From Rhodobacteraceae bacterium EL53 (GTDB lineage Bacteria; Pseudomonadota; Alphaproteobacteria; Rhodobacterales; Rhodobacteraceae), in contig OMPR01000007.1 of assembly GCA_900313015.1 (NCBI GenBank), positions 42,350-106,349 of the forward strand: DNA of 64,000 bases, written 5' to 3'. The notes beneath the pieces were generated by a model, which worked only from the letters and a program-made list of their open reading frames with translations, was not told the DNA's origin and searched no databases. Below, in pieces: positions 54,217 to 62,799 of this stretch (its first letter is position 1; every line of letters begins with the position of its first letter). The position numbers and the translations under genes were made by a program.

Positions 54217-54954
54217 ATGCGAAATTATTTTTTAATTACCACTTTGTTTGCAATCTCGATCGGTAGTGCCTCTGTGGCAGCTGGGCTGAATGCTGAGAAA
54301 GTTCAAGAAATTAATGACTTGGTGGCGAGTACTGCAGAAACGATTTGTAGTGAGTTTTTGAGTGAAGGAAGCAGTACTTCGGGAAGTGCAACGCTAGATG
54401 CCACAGGTGAATTGAACATGCTGTTGCGCCGTTTAGGTCAGGTTAGTGGCGGGGGTTCAGGTGAACTGAGCTTTGAAAAATACAAGGGGATCTTGCAAGA
54501 AGAGCTTTCCGGGGAGATTGTAAATAATCGCGAATGTCGCCTTAAAATTTGGAATGACCTTCGTCCAATCATTATTGCGGAATTGACGCAGGGCGGGGCT
54601 CCTGAACAGGTTAATTCTGGCAGCAAAAATGCAAGTTCAGCGAACAGATCATTTTCGACGGCGCATTACGCCGGAATTGCGAACCCAGATCTTTCAGAAC
54701 GGTCTTTTCTAGAGACATCTGAAATCGGCTATTTTTATTCATTTGATGTGTCAGATTTTGTTTCCTGCACTTTGAGTGCCAAACAGAGTAACGCACACAT
54801 GTACTATCACTTATTCGCGCCAAGCAGACAGCATATGGCACGAGGAAGAACGGGGTTCACTGAAAAGCTCGCCCCGGGTACCTACTATATCAAAGTTGAA
54901 GGCGACAGGCCGGTATTTTATGAGTTCGATGTGTATTGTGACAAGCTCAGTTAA
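54217..54954 (+). CDS. Exported hypothetical protein, A+T-rich gene
   Basis: A 245-residue protein with a signal peptide (MRNYFLITTLFAISIGSASVAAG). The middle is Ser/Gly-rich and helical (VQEINDLVASTAETICSEFLSEGSSTSGSATL). The C-terminal 100 residues (GYFYSFDVSDFVSCTLSAKQSNAHMYYHLFAPSRQHMARG to KLAPGTYYIKVEGDRPVFYEFDVYC) have the beta-sandwich look of pre-peptidase C-terminal domains. The gene is visibly A+T-richer than the surrounding core genes, with codon use to match, hinting at transfer. AGGAATT precedes ATG. Its stop overlaps parE on the other strand. Confidence 0.75.
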   Translation: MRNYFLITTLFAISIGSASVAAGLNAEKVQEINDLVASTAETICSEFLSEGSSTSGSATLDATGELNMLLRRLGQVSGGGSGELSFEKYKGILQEELSGEIVNNRECRLKIWNDLRPIIIAELTQGGAPEQVNSGSKNASSANRSFSTAHYAGIANPDLSERSFLETSEIGYFYSFDVSDFVSCTLSAKQSNAHMYYHLFAPSRQHMARGRTGFTEKLAPGTYYIKVEGDRPVFYEFDVYCDKLS

Positions 54955-56909
54955 ACATCCAACTCTTCAACAAACCGCGCATTCTCTTGAATGTACTGGA
55001 ACCGCAGCTCGGGTTTTTTGCCCATGAGCTGATCGACCAGAATGTCGGTCTCGCCGGGTTCGTCCTCGTCAATGGTGACGCGGATCAGAACGCGGGAGGC
55101 CGGGTCCATTGTGGTCTCTTTCAGGTCCTTGGCATCCATTTCACCCAGACCCTTAAAGCGGGACACGTCGATTTTGCCTTTGCCGCCAATGCCTTTTTCC
55201 AGCCACTCGTTCTTTTCGCCCTCATCAATGCAATAGACGCGTTTGGGGCCTTGGGTCAGGCGGAACAGGGGCGGGCAGGCCAGATAGAGGTGTCCGGCGT
55301 CGATCATCGGGCGCATCTGGGTAAAGAAGAAGGTCATCAACAGCGCGGCGATGTGGGCGCCGTCGACATCCGCATCGGTCATGATGATGACCTTGTCATA
55401 GCGCAGATCATCGACGTTGAATTTGGTGCCCAGATTGACGCCAAGCGCCTGTGTCAGGTCGCTGATTTCGGCGTTGGAGCCGAGTTTCGAGCTGGCGGCG
55501 CCGAGAACGTTCAGGATCTTACCGCGCAGGGGCAGCAGGGCCTGCGTCTTGCGGTTGCGGGCCATTTTGGCCGATCCGCCCGCTGAGTCGCCCTCGACAA
55601 TAAACAGCTCGGTGCCGTCGCGGGTGTTGGACGAGCAATCGACCAGCTTGCCGGGCAGGCGCAGTTTCTTGGTTGCGGATTTGCGTTGGGTCTCTTTTTC
55701 CTGACGGCGGCGGAGGCGTTCCTCGGCGCGTAGGATCAGGAAGTCGAGGATGGCCCCGGCGGATTTGGTGTCGGCGGCGAGCCAGTTGTCAAAGTGATCG
55801 CGGACCGAGTTTTCCACCAGACGCTGGGCGTCAACGGTGGCGAGGCGGTCTTTGGTTTGGCCGACAAATTCGGGTTCGCGGATAAAGCACGAAATCAGGG
55901 CGCAGCCGCCGGTGAGCAGGTCGTCACGGGTGATTTGCGCGGCTTTTTTGTTGTTCACCAGTTCGCCGTAGGCTTTGATTCCTTTGACGATGGCGGACCA
56001 GAAGCCTGCGACGTGGGTGCCGCCTTCGGGGGTGGGGACGGTGTTACAGTAGGATTGGATGAAGCCATCGCGCGCGGGGGTCCAGTTGATGGCCCATTCG
56101 ACCTTGCCCGGCGTGCCGAATTTCTCCTTGAAATCGACGGTGCCGGCAAAGGGGGCATCGGCATAGGTCGAGGCCTTGCCCAGTGTCTCGGTGAGGTAGT
56201 CGGACAGGCCGCCGGGAAAGTGGAAGGTGGCGGTGGTTGGGGTTTCGCCGTCGTCGATTTCAGATTTCCAGCGGATTTCAACGCCGGAGAACAGGTAGGC
56301 CTTGGAGCGGATGGATTTAAACAGGCGCGCGGGTTTGAAGCGGTGGTGGCCAAAGATCTGTTCATCGGCGTGAAAGGTGACGGTGGTGCCGCGCCGGTTG
56401 GGGGCTGCGCCGACTTTCTCCACGCCGCCCAGCGGGATGCCGCGAGAAAAGCGTTGTTCAAACAGTTCCTTGTTGCGGGCGACCTGGACAACCATGGAGT
56501 CGCTGAGCGCGTTGACGACCGAGGCGCCAACCCCGTGCAGACCGCCGGAGGTTTCATAGGCGTCGCCCGAGAATTTGCCACCTGCGTGCAGGGTACAGAG
56601 GATGACCTCGAGCGCGGATTTGCCGGGAAATTTGGGGTGCGGGTCGATGGGGATGCCGCGGCCGTTGTCGCGGATGGTGACGGCGTAATCGGCGTGGAGT
56701 TCGACCTCGATCCTTGAGGCGTGGCCAGCGACGGCTTCGTCCATGGAGTTGTCGAGCACTTCGGCGACCAGGTGGTGCAGGGCGCGCTCATCCGTGCCCC
56801 CGATATACATGCCGGGACGTTTGCGTACGGGTTCCAGCCCTTCGAGCACCTCGATCGAGGAAGCGTCGTAGGTGGCGGGGGCGTTACCGCTGAGAAGATC
56901 GTCGGGCAT
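54951..56909 (-). CDS. parE: DNA topoisomerase IV subunit B
   Basis: A 652-residue type IIA topoisomerase ATPase subunit. YDASSIEVLEGLEPVRKRPGMYIGGTDERALHHLVAEVLDNSMDEAVAG (GHKL ATP-binding start with the catalytic Glu-Asn-Ser region), DNGRGIPIDPHPKFPGKSALEVILCTLHAGGKF, and the TOPRIM part LFIVEGDSAGGSAKMARNRKTQALLPLRGKILNV with MTDADVDGAHIAALLMTFFFTQM are clear. The shorter length separates ParE from GyrB. It acts with ParC to decatenate chromosomes. Long unrelated open frames overlap it on the other strand and are shadows. Confidence 0.97.
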   Translation of the reverse strand: MPDDLLSGNAPATYDASSIEVLEGLEPVRKRPGMYIGGTDERALHHLVAEVLDNSMDEAVAGHASRIEVELHADYAVTIRDNGRGIPIDPHPKFPGKSALEVILCTLHAGGKFSGDAYETSGGLHGVGASVVNALSDSMVVQVARNKELFEQRFSRGIPLGGVEKVGAAPNRRGTTVTFHADEQIFGHHRFKPARLFKSIRSKAYLFSGVEIRWKSEIDDGETPTTATFHFPGGLSDYLTETLGKASTYADAPFAGTVDFKEKFGTPGKVEWAINWTPARDGFIQSYCNTVPTPEGGTHVAGFWSAIVKGIKAYGELVNNKKAAQITRDDLLTGGCALISCFIREPEFVGQTKDRLATVDAQRLVENSVRDHFDNWLAADTKSAGAILDFLILRAEERLRRRQEKETQRKSATKKLRLPGKLVDCSSNTRDGTELFIVEGDSAGGSAKMARNRKTQALLPLRGKILNVLGAASSKLGSNAEISDLTQALGVNLGTKFNVDDLRYDKVIIMTDADVDGAHIAALLMTFFFTQMRPMIDAGHLYLACPPLFRLTQGPKRVYCIDEGEKNEWLEKGIGGKGKIDVSRFKGLGEMDAKDLKETTMDPASRVLIRVTIDEDEPGETDILVDQLMGKKPELRFQYIQENARFVEELDV

Positions 56910-56999
56910 GGCAGCTGCTCTTGTTTTTGGATTTTGGGTATTATGGCAGGTGATGTGGTTGGGGGGAAGGGGGACGCATGGTGTTGTGGATAAGGTTGC

Positions 57000-57377
57000 T
57001 CAGGTGCCAAATCCCGCGTCCGAGCGCAGGGCACAACAATTGCCGTCCGGGTCGTGGAATTCAGCCGTGGTGCCCCATGTGTGGGTGAAAAGCGTGGTTG
57101 CGATGCCCTTGCGGTGCAGATGATCACAGGTGGCTTGCACGTCGGGCACGTTGAAGCGGAACTTGATAGGGGCGGCGTCGATGGATTTGGGGCCGTCATG
57201 GGCGCGGCCACCGGGTTCGATCATCAGATAGGTATCGCCAAGCGCAAAGGTGGTGAGTCGTTCGCCGGGGCGGTCGATGTGATGCAGAAGTTTCAGCCCG
57301 AGGCCGTCGCGATAGAAGCGAATGCAATCGGCGTAGTGTTGGGTGAAGAGAATAATGCCGGCGTGGGTGAAGGTCAT
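57000..57377 (-). CDS. VOC-family protein (glyoxalase-type)
   Basis: A 125-residue single VOC module repeat pair. MTFTHAGIILFTQHYADCIRFYRDGLGLKLLHHIDRPGERLTTFALGDTYLMIEPGG and IKFRFNVPDVQATCDHLHRKGIATTLFTHTWGTTAEFHDPDGNCCAL follow the usual pattern, with His and Glu in metal positions. It lies 90 bases upstream (in its own direction, downstream) of parE and may share its promoter region. Substrate is unknown. Confidence 0.82.
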   Translation of the reverse strand: MTFTHAGIILFTQHYADCIRFYRDGLGLKLLHHIDRPGERLTTFALGDTYLMIEPGGRAHDGPKSIDAAPIKFRFNVPDVQATCDHLHRKGIATTLFTHTWGTTAEFHDPDGNCCALRSDAGFGT

Positions 57378-57846
57378 GGTGTGCCTTTCCTCGGTTGCGC
57401 AGATTGGAGAGGCTGCGTTGGGGTGAGGGAAAGCTTACCCCCTCAAGCGAGGTTGAGCTCAAGCGGAAAGATTTTGGAGAGAGCGTAACGCTCATCGGGG
57501 GTGGATGGGTTGGATGTGAGTGCAGGTTTGCGCAGAAAGCGGAGTTCGCAAAGTTCAGCGAACGGCTCATTGCAGTCATTGCCTAACTCGTCGGATGCTG
57601 CAGCGCGGCTTCACCAAAACAGACGGTTGAGCATCGTGCAGCATTCTTTATCGTTGGATAACTGCAACGCGGGCCAAACCCGCATTATGCTCAATCAGAT
57701 TTAACTGGTGGTTTTGGTGCATAATGCTTTTAAACAAGTCATTTAAAAGCTCCGGTGTTCGCTGCTGGCGCTTGACGCCAGGTTCTGGTTGCTGAAAACC
57801 AGTGTCACACGAGGTCGGGGCGACTGAGTGCCGCCCCAAAGTCTGG
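57378..57846. other. Hairpin-rich intergenic region
   Basis: No credible gene. Between 57610 and 57840 a run of perfect inverted repeats occurs: GCGGG-CCAAA-CCCGC (57669-57683), GCATTATGC with GCATAATGC (57682-57690 and 57719-57727), GCTTTTAAA-7-TTTAAAAGC (57726-57750), CTGGCG-CTTGA-CGCCAG (57765-57781), CTGGTT-6-AACCAG (57785-57802) and GGGGCG-9-CGCCCC (57817-57837). The last one lies just after the sulfatase stop and may act as its terminator. Confidence 0.7.
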
Positions 57847-59496
57847 TTAGTTTCCGGTTGGCAGGCTCAGCTTGAAGCCGTCTTTTTCCAACTGATCACG
57901 AACCGTAGTGAAACGATGATACTGGCTGAGAGTTATCGGGCCCGAATAGGATTCGCTCTGTACCGGACGCGGTGGGTACTCGATATAGGTCTTCACGACC
58001 CGCTCAACTTCCCCCATCAATGTCGGCATGGTCCAGGTATTTTCACGACCTGTGGTCATAAAGATGTCGTACCGCTCCATAGGATCTTCCCAAAGGTTGA
58101 ACACCTGCGGCACCGTCGCAACGTATGCCTCTGCGCCGCGCCATCCCAGCTCAGCAGCAGGCGCTTCGGAACCGGCACGTGCGCCATTGTCACCACGTAT
58201 GTTGAAAACGGCCTTCCATTCGTTGACCCGCACCGCGCCGGGGGAAAGCTCGTTCTCGGTAAAGTACGCCCATGCGTTGCGTTGGGGATCGGCCTCGCCG
58301 AACAGGACTGGCGCCATGTCGATGCTGTCAAAGATCGTCGGGTGACCTTCGCGGTCTTCGGTGGGCAGTGGCACACCCGCGAGATTTGCAAAAGGGGCCA
58401 TCAGGTCTGTGCCACCTGTGATGTCGCTCGATTTGGAGTTGGGTGCGATCTTTCCTGTCCATTTGGCGAAGAAGGGCACGCGATATGCGCCTTCGCGGTC
58501 GGTACCCTTGGTACCACGAAAGGGGGTCATGCCAGCGTCAGGATGCACATCCTGCCACGCGCCATTGTCGACAGTGTAGACGATCAATGTGTTTTCCCCG
58601 ATGCCGAGTTCTTCAACCTTGTCGAGGATTTGACCGGTGTGAAAATCAAGTTCGACGACCTTGTCACCGTACTTGTTCTTTACTGCCGACTTACCCACGA
58701 AGTCGGGCGACGGGAGGTTCGGCTGGTGGTTCGCAGCCCAGTTGACAGACATGAAGAACGGTTGGTCCAATCCAGCGAGACGCTCAAGCTCGGCAACGGC
58801 TTTTTCAGCACCAACCTTGTCCAGAGCCGCCAGATCAGCGGTCTTCATGTCCTCGATTTTCAGCACTTCGTTAGCAGCTTTTCCAGCGACCCCTTCGAAG
58901 ACACCCGTTGTGTTCGCCTTGTAGAATGCCCTTTGATCATCTGACATCTGTACGTTCCAATCGTCCAGCGCATATGTGTAGGCGTTCAAGTGATAAAGAA
59001 ACGTGTTCTCCATTTTGTCATATCCATGTGCGGTTGGCATCGCATAGTCGGCTTCGCCGAGGTGCCATTTTCCCATGAAGTAGGTGTTATAGTCAGCCTG
59101 TTTTAAAACAGACGCGAGCGTCCATTCTGCGGCTGGGAGGCCACCGCCCTGCCGCTGAAAGGCCACGGTCGTCATACCAGATCGATTTGGGAACCTTCCG
59201 GTTTGCATCGCCGCACGACCAGGAGTGCAGGAGGACTGAGCGTAGAAATCCGTAAACATCATTCCCGCCTTGGCCAACTGGTCAAGGTTGGGCGTGTCCA
59301 TGCCGCGTGCTGCGCCACCATGGTAGGCGCCAAGGTCCCAATAACCAGTGTCATCAGACACAATCCGGATGATGTTGGGCTTACTTCCGTAAGTGGAAAG
59401 CGTTGTGGCATCAAAGTTCTCAGCCAAAGCCGAAGTAGCCAATGGGAAAGACAAGGCTATCATAGCGGCGGCCACCGCTTTTGTAGTTCGGATCAT
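57847..59496 (-). CDS. Secreted arylsulfatase (formylglycine type)
   Basis: A 549-residue sulfatase with a signal peptide (MIRTTKAVAAAMIALSFPLATSALAE). NIIRIVSDDTGYWDLGAYHGGAARGMDTPNLDQLAKAGMMFTDFYAQSSCTPGRAAMQTGRFPNRSG holds the Asp-Asp metal site and Cys-Thr-Pro-Gly-Arg core; the Cys must become formylglycine. YFMGKWHLGEADYA and VYTVDNGAWQDVHPDAGMTPFRGTKGTDREGAYRVPFFAKWTGKI are typical of arylsulfatases. It would release sulfate from external sulfate esters, such as algal polysaccharide pieces or phenols. AGGAGG precedes ATG. It stands alone and its modifier enzyme is not in the window. Confidence 0.92.
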   Translation of the reverse strand: MIRTTKAVAAAMIALSFPLATSALAENFDATTLSTYGSKPNIIRIVSDDTGYWDLGAYHGGAARGMDTPNLDQLAKAGMMFTDFYAQSSCTPGRAAMQTGRFPNRSGMTTVAFQRQGGGLPAAEWTLASVLKQADYNTYFMGKWHLGEADYAMPTAHGYDKMENTFLYHLNAYTYALDDWNVQMSDDQRAFYKANTTGVFEGVAGKAANEVLKIEDMKTADLAALDKVGAEKAVAELERLAGLDQPFFMSVNWAANHQPNLPSPDFVGKSAVKNKYGDKVVELDFHTGQILDKVEELGIGENTLIVYTVDNGAWQDVHPDAGMTPFRGTKGTDREGAYRVPFFAKWTGKIAPNSKSSDITGGTDLMAPFANLAGVPLPTEDREGHPTIFDSIDMAPVLFGEADPQRNAWAYFTENELSPGAVRVNEWKAVFNIRGDNGARAGSEAPAAELGWRGAEAYVATVPQVFNLWEDPMERYDIFMTTGRENTWTMPTLMGEVERVVKTYIEYPPRPVQSESYSGPITLSQYHRFTTVRDQLEKDGFKLSLPTGN

Positions 59497-60085
59497 TCTA
59501 TCCTCCTAAAATCAATTTAGGTACAGGATTTCACGTTTCACGTGGCCCTGAGGGCCGTTGCAGTTGGAAGCACGAATCCTCAATTTTGCCGCCTCATCTG
59601 AGATAATCGTGCAGGTGGAAAGCGACTAAGAACCCGCTCAAATAGGGTGGCGTATATTCGAGACTTTCAAAATATTTTTGTTTTTGAATGCGTATTCCAT
59701 CCGTGTCGGCGGTCTGTTTCGGGCCATGCGCGAAAGTTCATTTTAACACTCCGTAGAGCAGCTAATCGGGACAGAATGGACATTGGCACATCCCGCAGTG
59801 AACAACCGCTATCCGCCGTTCCTGACGTGTGCTCATGTCCGCTTTGGGCTGGCTGCAGCCTTCGTGGCAGGATCCAACGAAGGTCGGCTGAGTGGATTAA
59901 AACCGCCGTTAGGAAGTCGAAAACAAAAACTTGATTTTCTGCTTGATTGGATGGTGCGCAAAAGTTTCCAGTTGGCCAGTGTTCTAGTGGGACTCATCTC
60001 TCGAGACCAGTTCATCCTACCCCAAAACATTTGCTTTGCAGGTACAAGTTACGCATGCTTTTCTTTTCATTCGAGGACTCGGCGC
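59497..60085. other. Intergenic region upstream of the decarboxylase, with a dispersed repeat
   Basis: About 590 bases without a credible gene, holding a copy of the CCTTCG-13-CGAAGG hairpin repeat at 59834-59890. Promoters for the divergent sulfatase and the decarboxylase should lie here. An open frame reaching from 59783 into the decarboxylase reads the repeat as protein and is therefore not the true start. Confidence 0.55.
59834..59890 (+). repeat. Dispersed hairpin repeat, copy 1
   Basis: A 57-base unit with GCTTTGGGCTG, then the hairpin CCTTCG-13-CGAAGG around GGATCC, then TCGGCTG. It is repeated at 61622-61678 in the same orientation with about 49 of 57 positions identical. The two copies bracket the decarboxylase gene. 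Confidence 0.7.
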
Positions 60086-61543
60086 GTGGACAATTCCAAG
60101 GAAGAAACTCTTGATCCAGATAATTGGGAAGATAGCCGCGCACTCGCGCACAGAATGGTGGATGAGGCCGTAGACCATTTAGACCAAGTACGAGAGCGCC
60201 CCGTTTGGAGACCTATGCCAGACAGTGTGCGCGCCAAGTTCCAGTCTGCTTTACCGGAAGACCCCACTCCATTGGAACAAGTCTACAATGAATATCGAGA
60301 AACCGTGGGCGCATACCCCATGGGCAATATTCATCCCCGCTTTTGGGGGTGGTACATGGGGTCCAGCAATTTCACTGGGGCGTTGAGCGATTTTCTCGCC
60401 GCAGTCGAAGGCAGCAATCTAGGAGGTGGTAATACAGGCGCGGCGCAGGTTGAGCAGCAAGTCGTTGATTGGTTAAAGGAAATTGCAGGTTTTCCAAAAA
60501 ACGCCAGTGGCACGCTGACCAGCGGCGGATCAATGGCAAATCTCGTGGCGCATACCGTAATCCGAAATCTTGCTGCGGGGTATGACGTGCGTAAAGAGGG
60601 TATCGCTGCGCTGAAAGCGCCGCTTCGATTTTATGCCTCGGATCAAGTGCACAGTTGCCATCAGAAGGCGTTAGAGACGCTGGGACTGGGTTCAAAAGCT
60701 CTGGTAGAAGTCGCAAGTGACAACCGTCAGCGGATGCGACTGGATGCGTTAGAGGCAGCGATAAAAGAAGATCGTGCAAGTGGGCTGCAGCCAGCATGCG
60801 TGATTGGAACGGCGGGCACAACGAATACGGGCGCAATTGATGACCTGACAGGCATCGCTGATCTCTGTGAGCGTGAGGGCATTTGGTTCCACGTGGACGG
60901 CTGCATCGGTGGTGTTCTACGTCTCGCCCGAGATCACGCCCATTTGGTCGCAGGAATCGAGCGGGCGGGCTCGGTGGCTATAGACCCCCACAAGTGGCTT
61001 CACACACCCTTCGAGGCAGGAGCCGTTCTCATCAAAGACCCTGATGCGCATTTTGCAACATTTGAGATGCACGGGCCCTATCTGCAACTCCAAGAACGTG
61101 GGATGATCGCGGGCAAATTCCTCGCAGACTACGGCTTGGAACTGAGCCGAGGCTTCCGAGCGTTGAAGATCTGGATGGCCTTCAAGGAACAAGGCGCTGC
61201 GAAGTTCGGGCGACTCATAGCCCAAGACATTGCTCTTGCACGCTATATGGCCGAGCAGATAGAAGCTTGCCCACTTCTGGAGTTGGTCGCCCCCGTCTAC
61301 CTCAACATCGTGTGCTTCCGCCATTTGGCTTCAGATGAGGACGCGGCCAAAGCTCTCAATACCGAGATCATGCTCCGAATTCAGGAGCGCGGGCTAGCTG
61401 TACCCTCCGACACAACTGTACAAGGCAAGCATGGACTTCGTTGTGCATTCAACAACCATCGCACCAAACTCGAGGATATTGACGATTTTTTGCGCGACGT
61501 GATGCAGATCGCTGAAGAAATCCTGCTGGAGCAATCCGAATAA
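60086..61543 (+). CDS. Group II PLP-dependent decarboxylase (aromatic amino-acid type)
   Basis: A 485-residue pyridoxal-phosphate enzyme. The start is GTG 60086 (VDNSKEETLDPDNWEDSRALAHRMVDEAVDHL), with GAGG about eight bases upstream; longer frames would include the upstream repeat. Motifs: PHRFWGWYMG-like IHPRFWGWYMGSSN, GTLTSGGSMANLVAH, GTAGTTNTGAIDDL, WFHVDGCIGG with the PLP-nitrogen Asp, and SVAIDPHKWLHTPFEAGAVLIKD with the Schiff-base Lys. It removes CO2 from an aromatic or acidic amino acid; specificity is not readable. It sits in accessory DNA between two copies of a hairpin repeat. Confidence 0.9.
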   Translation: MDNSKEETLDPDNWEDSRALAHRMVDEAVDHLDQVRERPVWRPMPDSVRAKFQSALPEDPTPLEQVYNEYRETVGAYPMGNIHPRFWGWYMGSSNFTGALSDFLAAVEGSNLGGGNTGAAQVEQQVVDWLKEIAGFPKNASGTLTSGGSMANLVAHTVIRNLAAGYDVRKEGIAALKAPLRFYASDQVHSCHQKALETLGLGSKALVEVASDNRQRMRLDALEAAIKEDRASGLQPACVIGTAGTTNTGAIDDLTGIADLCEREGIWFHVDGCIGGVLRLARDHAHLVAGIERAGSVAIDPHKWLHTPFEAGAVLIKDPDAHFATFEMHGPYLQLQERGMIAGKFLADYGLELSRGFRALKIWMAFKEQGAAKFGRLIAQDIALARYMAEQIEACPLLELVAPVYLNIVCFRHLASDEDAAKALNTEIMLRIQERGLAVPSDTTVQGKHGLRCAFNNHRTKLEDIDDFLRDVMQIAEEILLEQSE

Positions 61544-61621
61544 CGCCTCGGCTTGACGATGTTTCGGCGTTTTCCAATGTTTAACTTGGGCTCGTAGCTG
61601 CCCTCCGCTGCTCGACTAACG

Positions 61622-61678
61622 AATGTCTTCTTTGGGCTGCCAGTAGCCTTCGCGGCAGGATCCAACGAAGGTCGGATG
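61622..61678 (+). repeat. Dispersed hairpin repeat, copy 2
   Basis: Second copy of the 57-base unit at 59834-59890, same orientation, with the same CCTTCG-13-CGAAGG hairpin around GGATCC. It lies 80 bases after the decarboxylase stop. Confidence 0.7.
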
Positions 61679-61786
61679 TGCGGGACATTGCCGTCGCTCG
61701 AAAACCATATACCCGAATGCGGTGAGGCAATTCTAGAAACCTCAGCTTTTCTGGACTCCTGACGCTTTGTCATACTTGCTGACATC

Positions 61787-62271
61787 ATGTCAAAAGGTGC
61801 CAAGCCCGTTTCTGTAACGCATCCATCTTCGCGTCACATGCTGCCTAGCAAGGCCGCATTGATCGGGTCGGCGATACTTGACGCCGGAAGCGAGTTTTTA
61901 GAGACCCGTCAGGATCCTTTCTTAACAGGATTTCAAAGCCTACTGATGCAGAATATCGGATTTTGCGGATTAACCGTGAATCAGGCCGTAAATCTGGCAC
62001 TTTTTAACACATGCAAACTGTCCCGACAGCAAAAATATTAGGTACAAGCCTGTCCAGGGAACTGACGCGGGCAAAAATAAATTATGCCAAAAAGACTTTG
62101 CAGTATAGTGAGTGGTGGATAGAGGAAATCACCGGTGCGCATGGGTATTCAGACCTATACAACTTCGCCCGCGCCTTCTCCAAAGAGGTAGGGATATCTC
62201 CCTCGCAGTTTAGTAAAAATGAAAAGAGCACGGACCTACATCTCCCTTCGAAACGCGTGCCCTTGGAGTAA
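61787..62271 (+). pseudogene. AraC-family regulator remnant, truncated and frameshifted
   Basis: The first 84 codons end with LTVNQAVNLALFNTCKLSRQQKY and stop at 62041. In the next frame from about 62011 the text continues LGTSLSRELTRAKINYAKKTLQ, EWWIEEITGAHGYSDLYNFARAFSKEVGISPSQFSK, the second helix-turn-helix and C-terminal end of AraC proteins. The two pieces fit together as one protein with a single-base shift around 62035. Even joined they give about 160 residues, so most of the N-terminal effector domain is also missing. Confidence 0.6.
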
Positions 62272-62799
62272 AGCCCCCCAACAGAAACGCAATCCAAGCT
62301 GCGGGACGGGCACAAACGTCATCTGAAAGCATTAAATGTGGCGATGTTGAAGGTGTTTTTCCTTTGTGGTTCTGCAAGCCAGTGTGCTCTCAAACTATCA
62401 CCCACTCACTTTCTCAAGGAGCCATACGAACCATACGCGAAAGTTTGGCATGCGCTGCCATGTGCAAGCCCCAAAGATGGCAAAGCGAAACACCGGCTCA
62501 TCAATCACCGGTCGCAGACAACATCGCCAAAGCATACTGCTCTTCTTCACACCCGAAGTGTTCTGGCCATCCTCAAAGCAGGGCAACGAGTTGTTCTAGA
62601 TAACTAAGATCAGACATAACCCCTTAAAAGAGGTGCGCGCAACAAACTGATTCCTACCGCCGGCAGGGTTGTATCCCACCATAGAAATCACAATCAGCAG
62701 CTGATGCACCTTATAGACAACATGTAAATGAAATTTCGGGTCATGATATGCGTAAAGAGTCATCCTAACTTCAAAACAATAAGTCTGCAAATTGAACGC
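62272..62799. other. Gene-free stretch between the AraC remnant and the methyltransferase
   Basis: Several overlapping frames of 60-90 codons exist on both strands around 62340-62610 but none has a recognisable motif or binding site. The palindrome AGCCTAGCTAGGCT at the 3' end of the methyltransferase gene runs into six T on the plus strand. Confidence 0.45.

Noticed and set aside
53617-54235. Long frames in the GC-rich gap
   Set aside because: Extreme Gly, Trp and Arg content follows from GC-rich DNA lacking stops; there are no motifs and one frame runs through the long hairpin.
55794-56717. 307-codon frame opposite parE, and a 418-codon frame (55955-57211) overlapping it
   Set aside because: Shadows of the well-supported parE reading frame with biased composition.
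59535-59544. GTTTCACGTG resembling one half of a parS centromere site
   Set aside because: The second half does not match (GGCCC instead of GAAAC) and no parAB genes are near.
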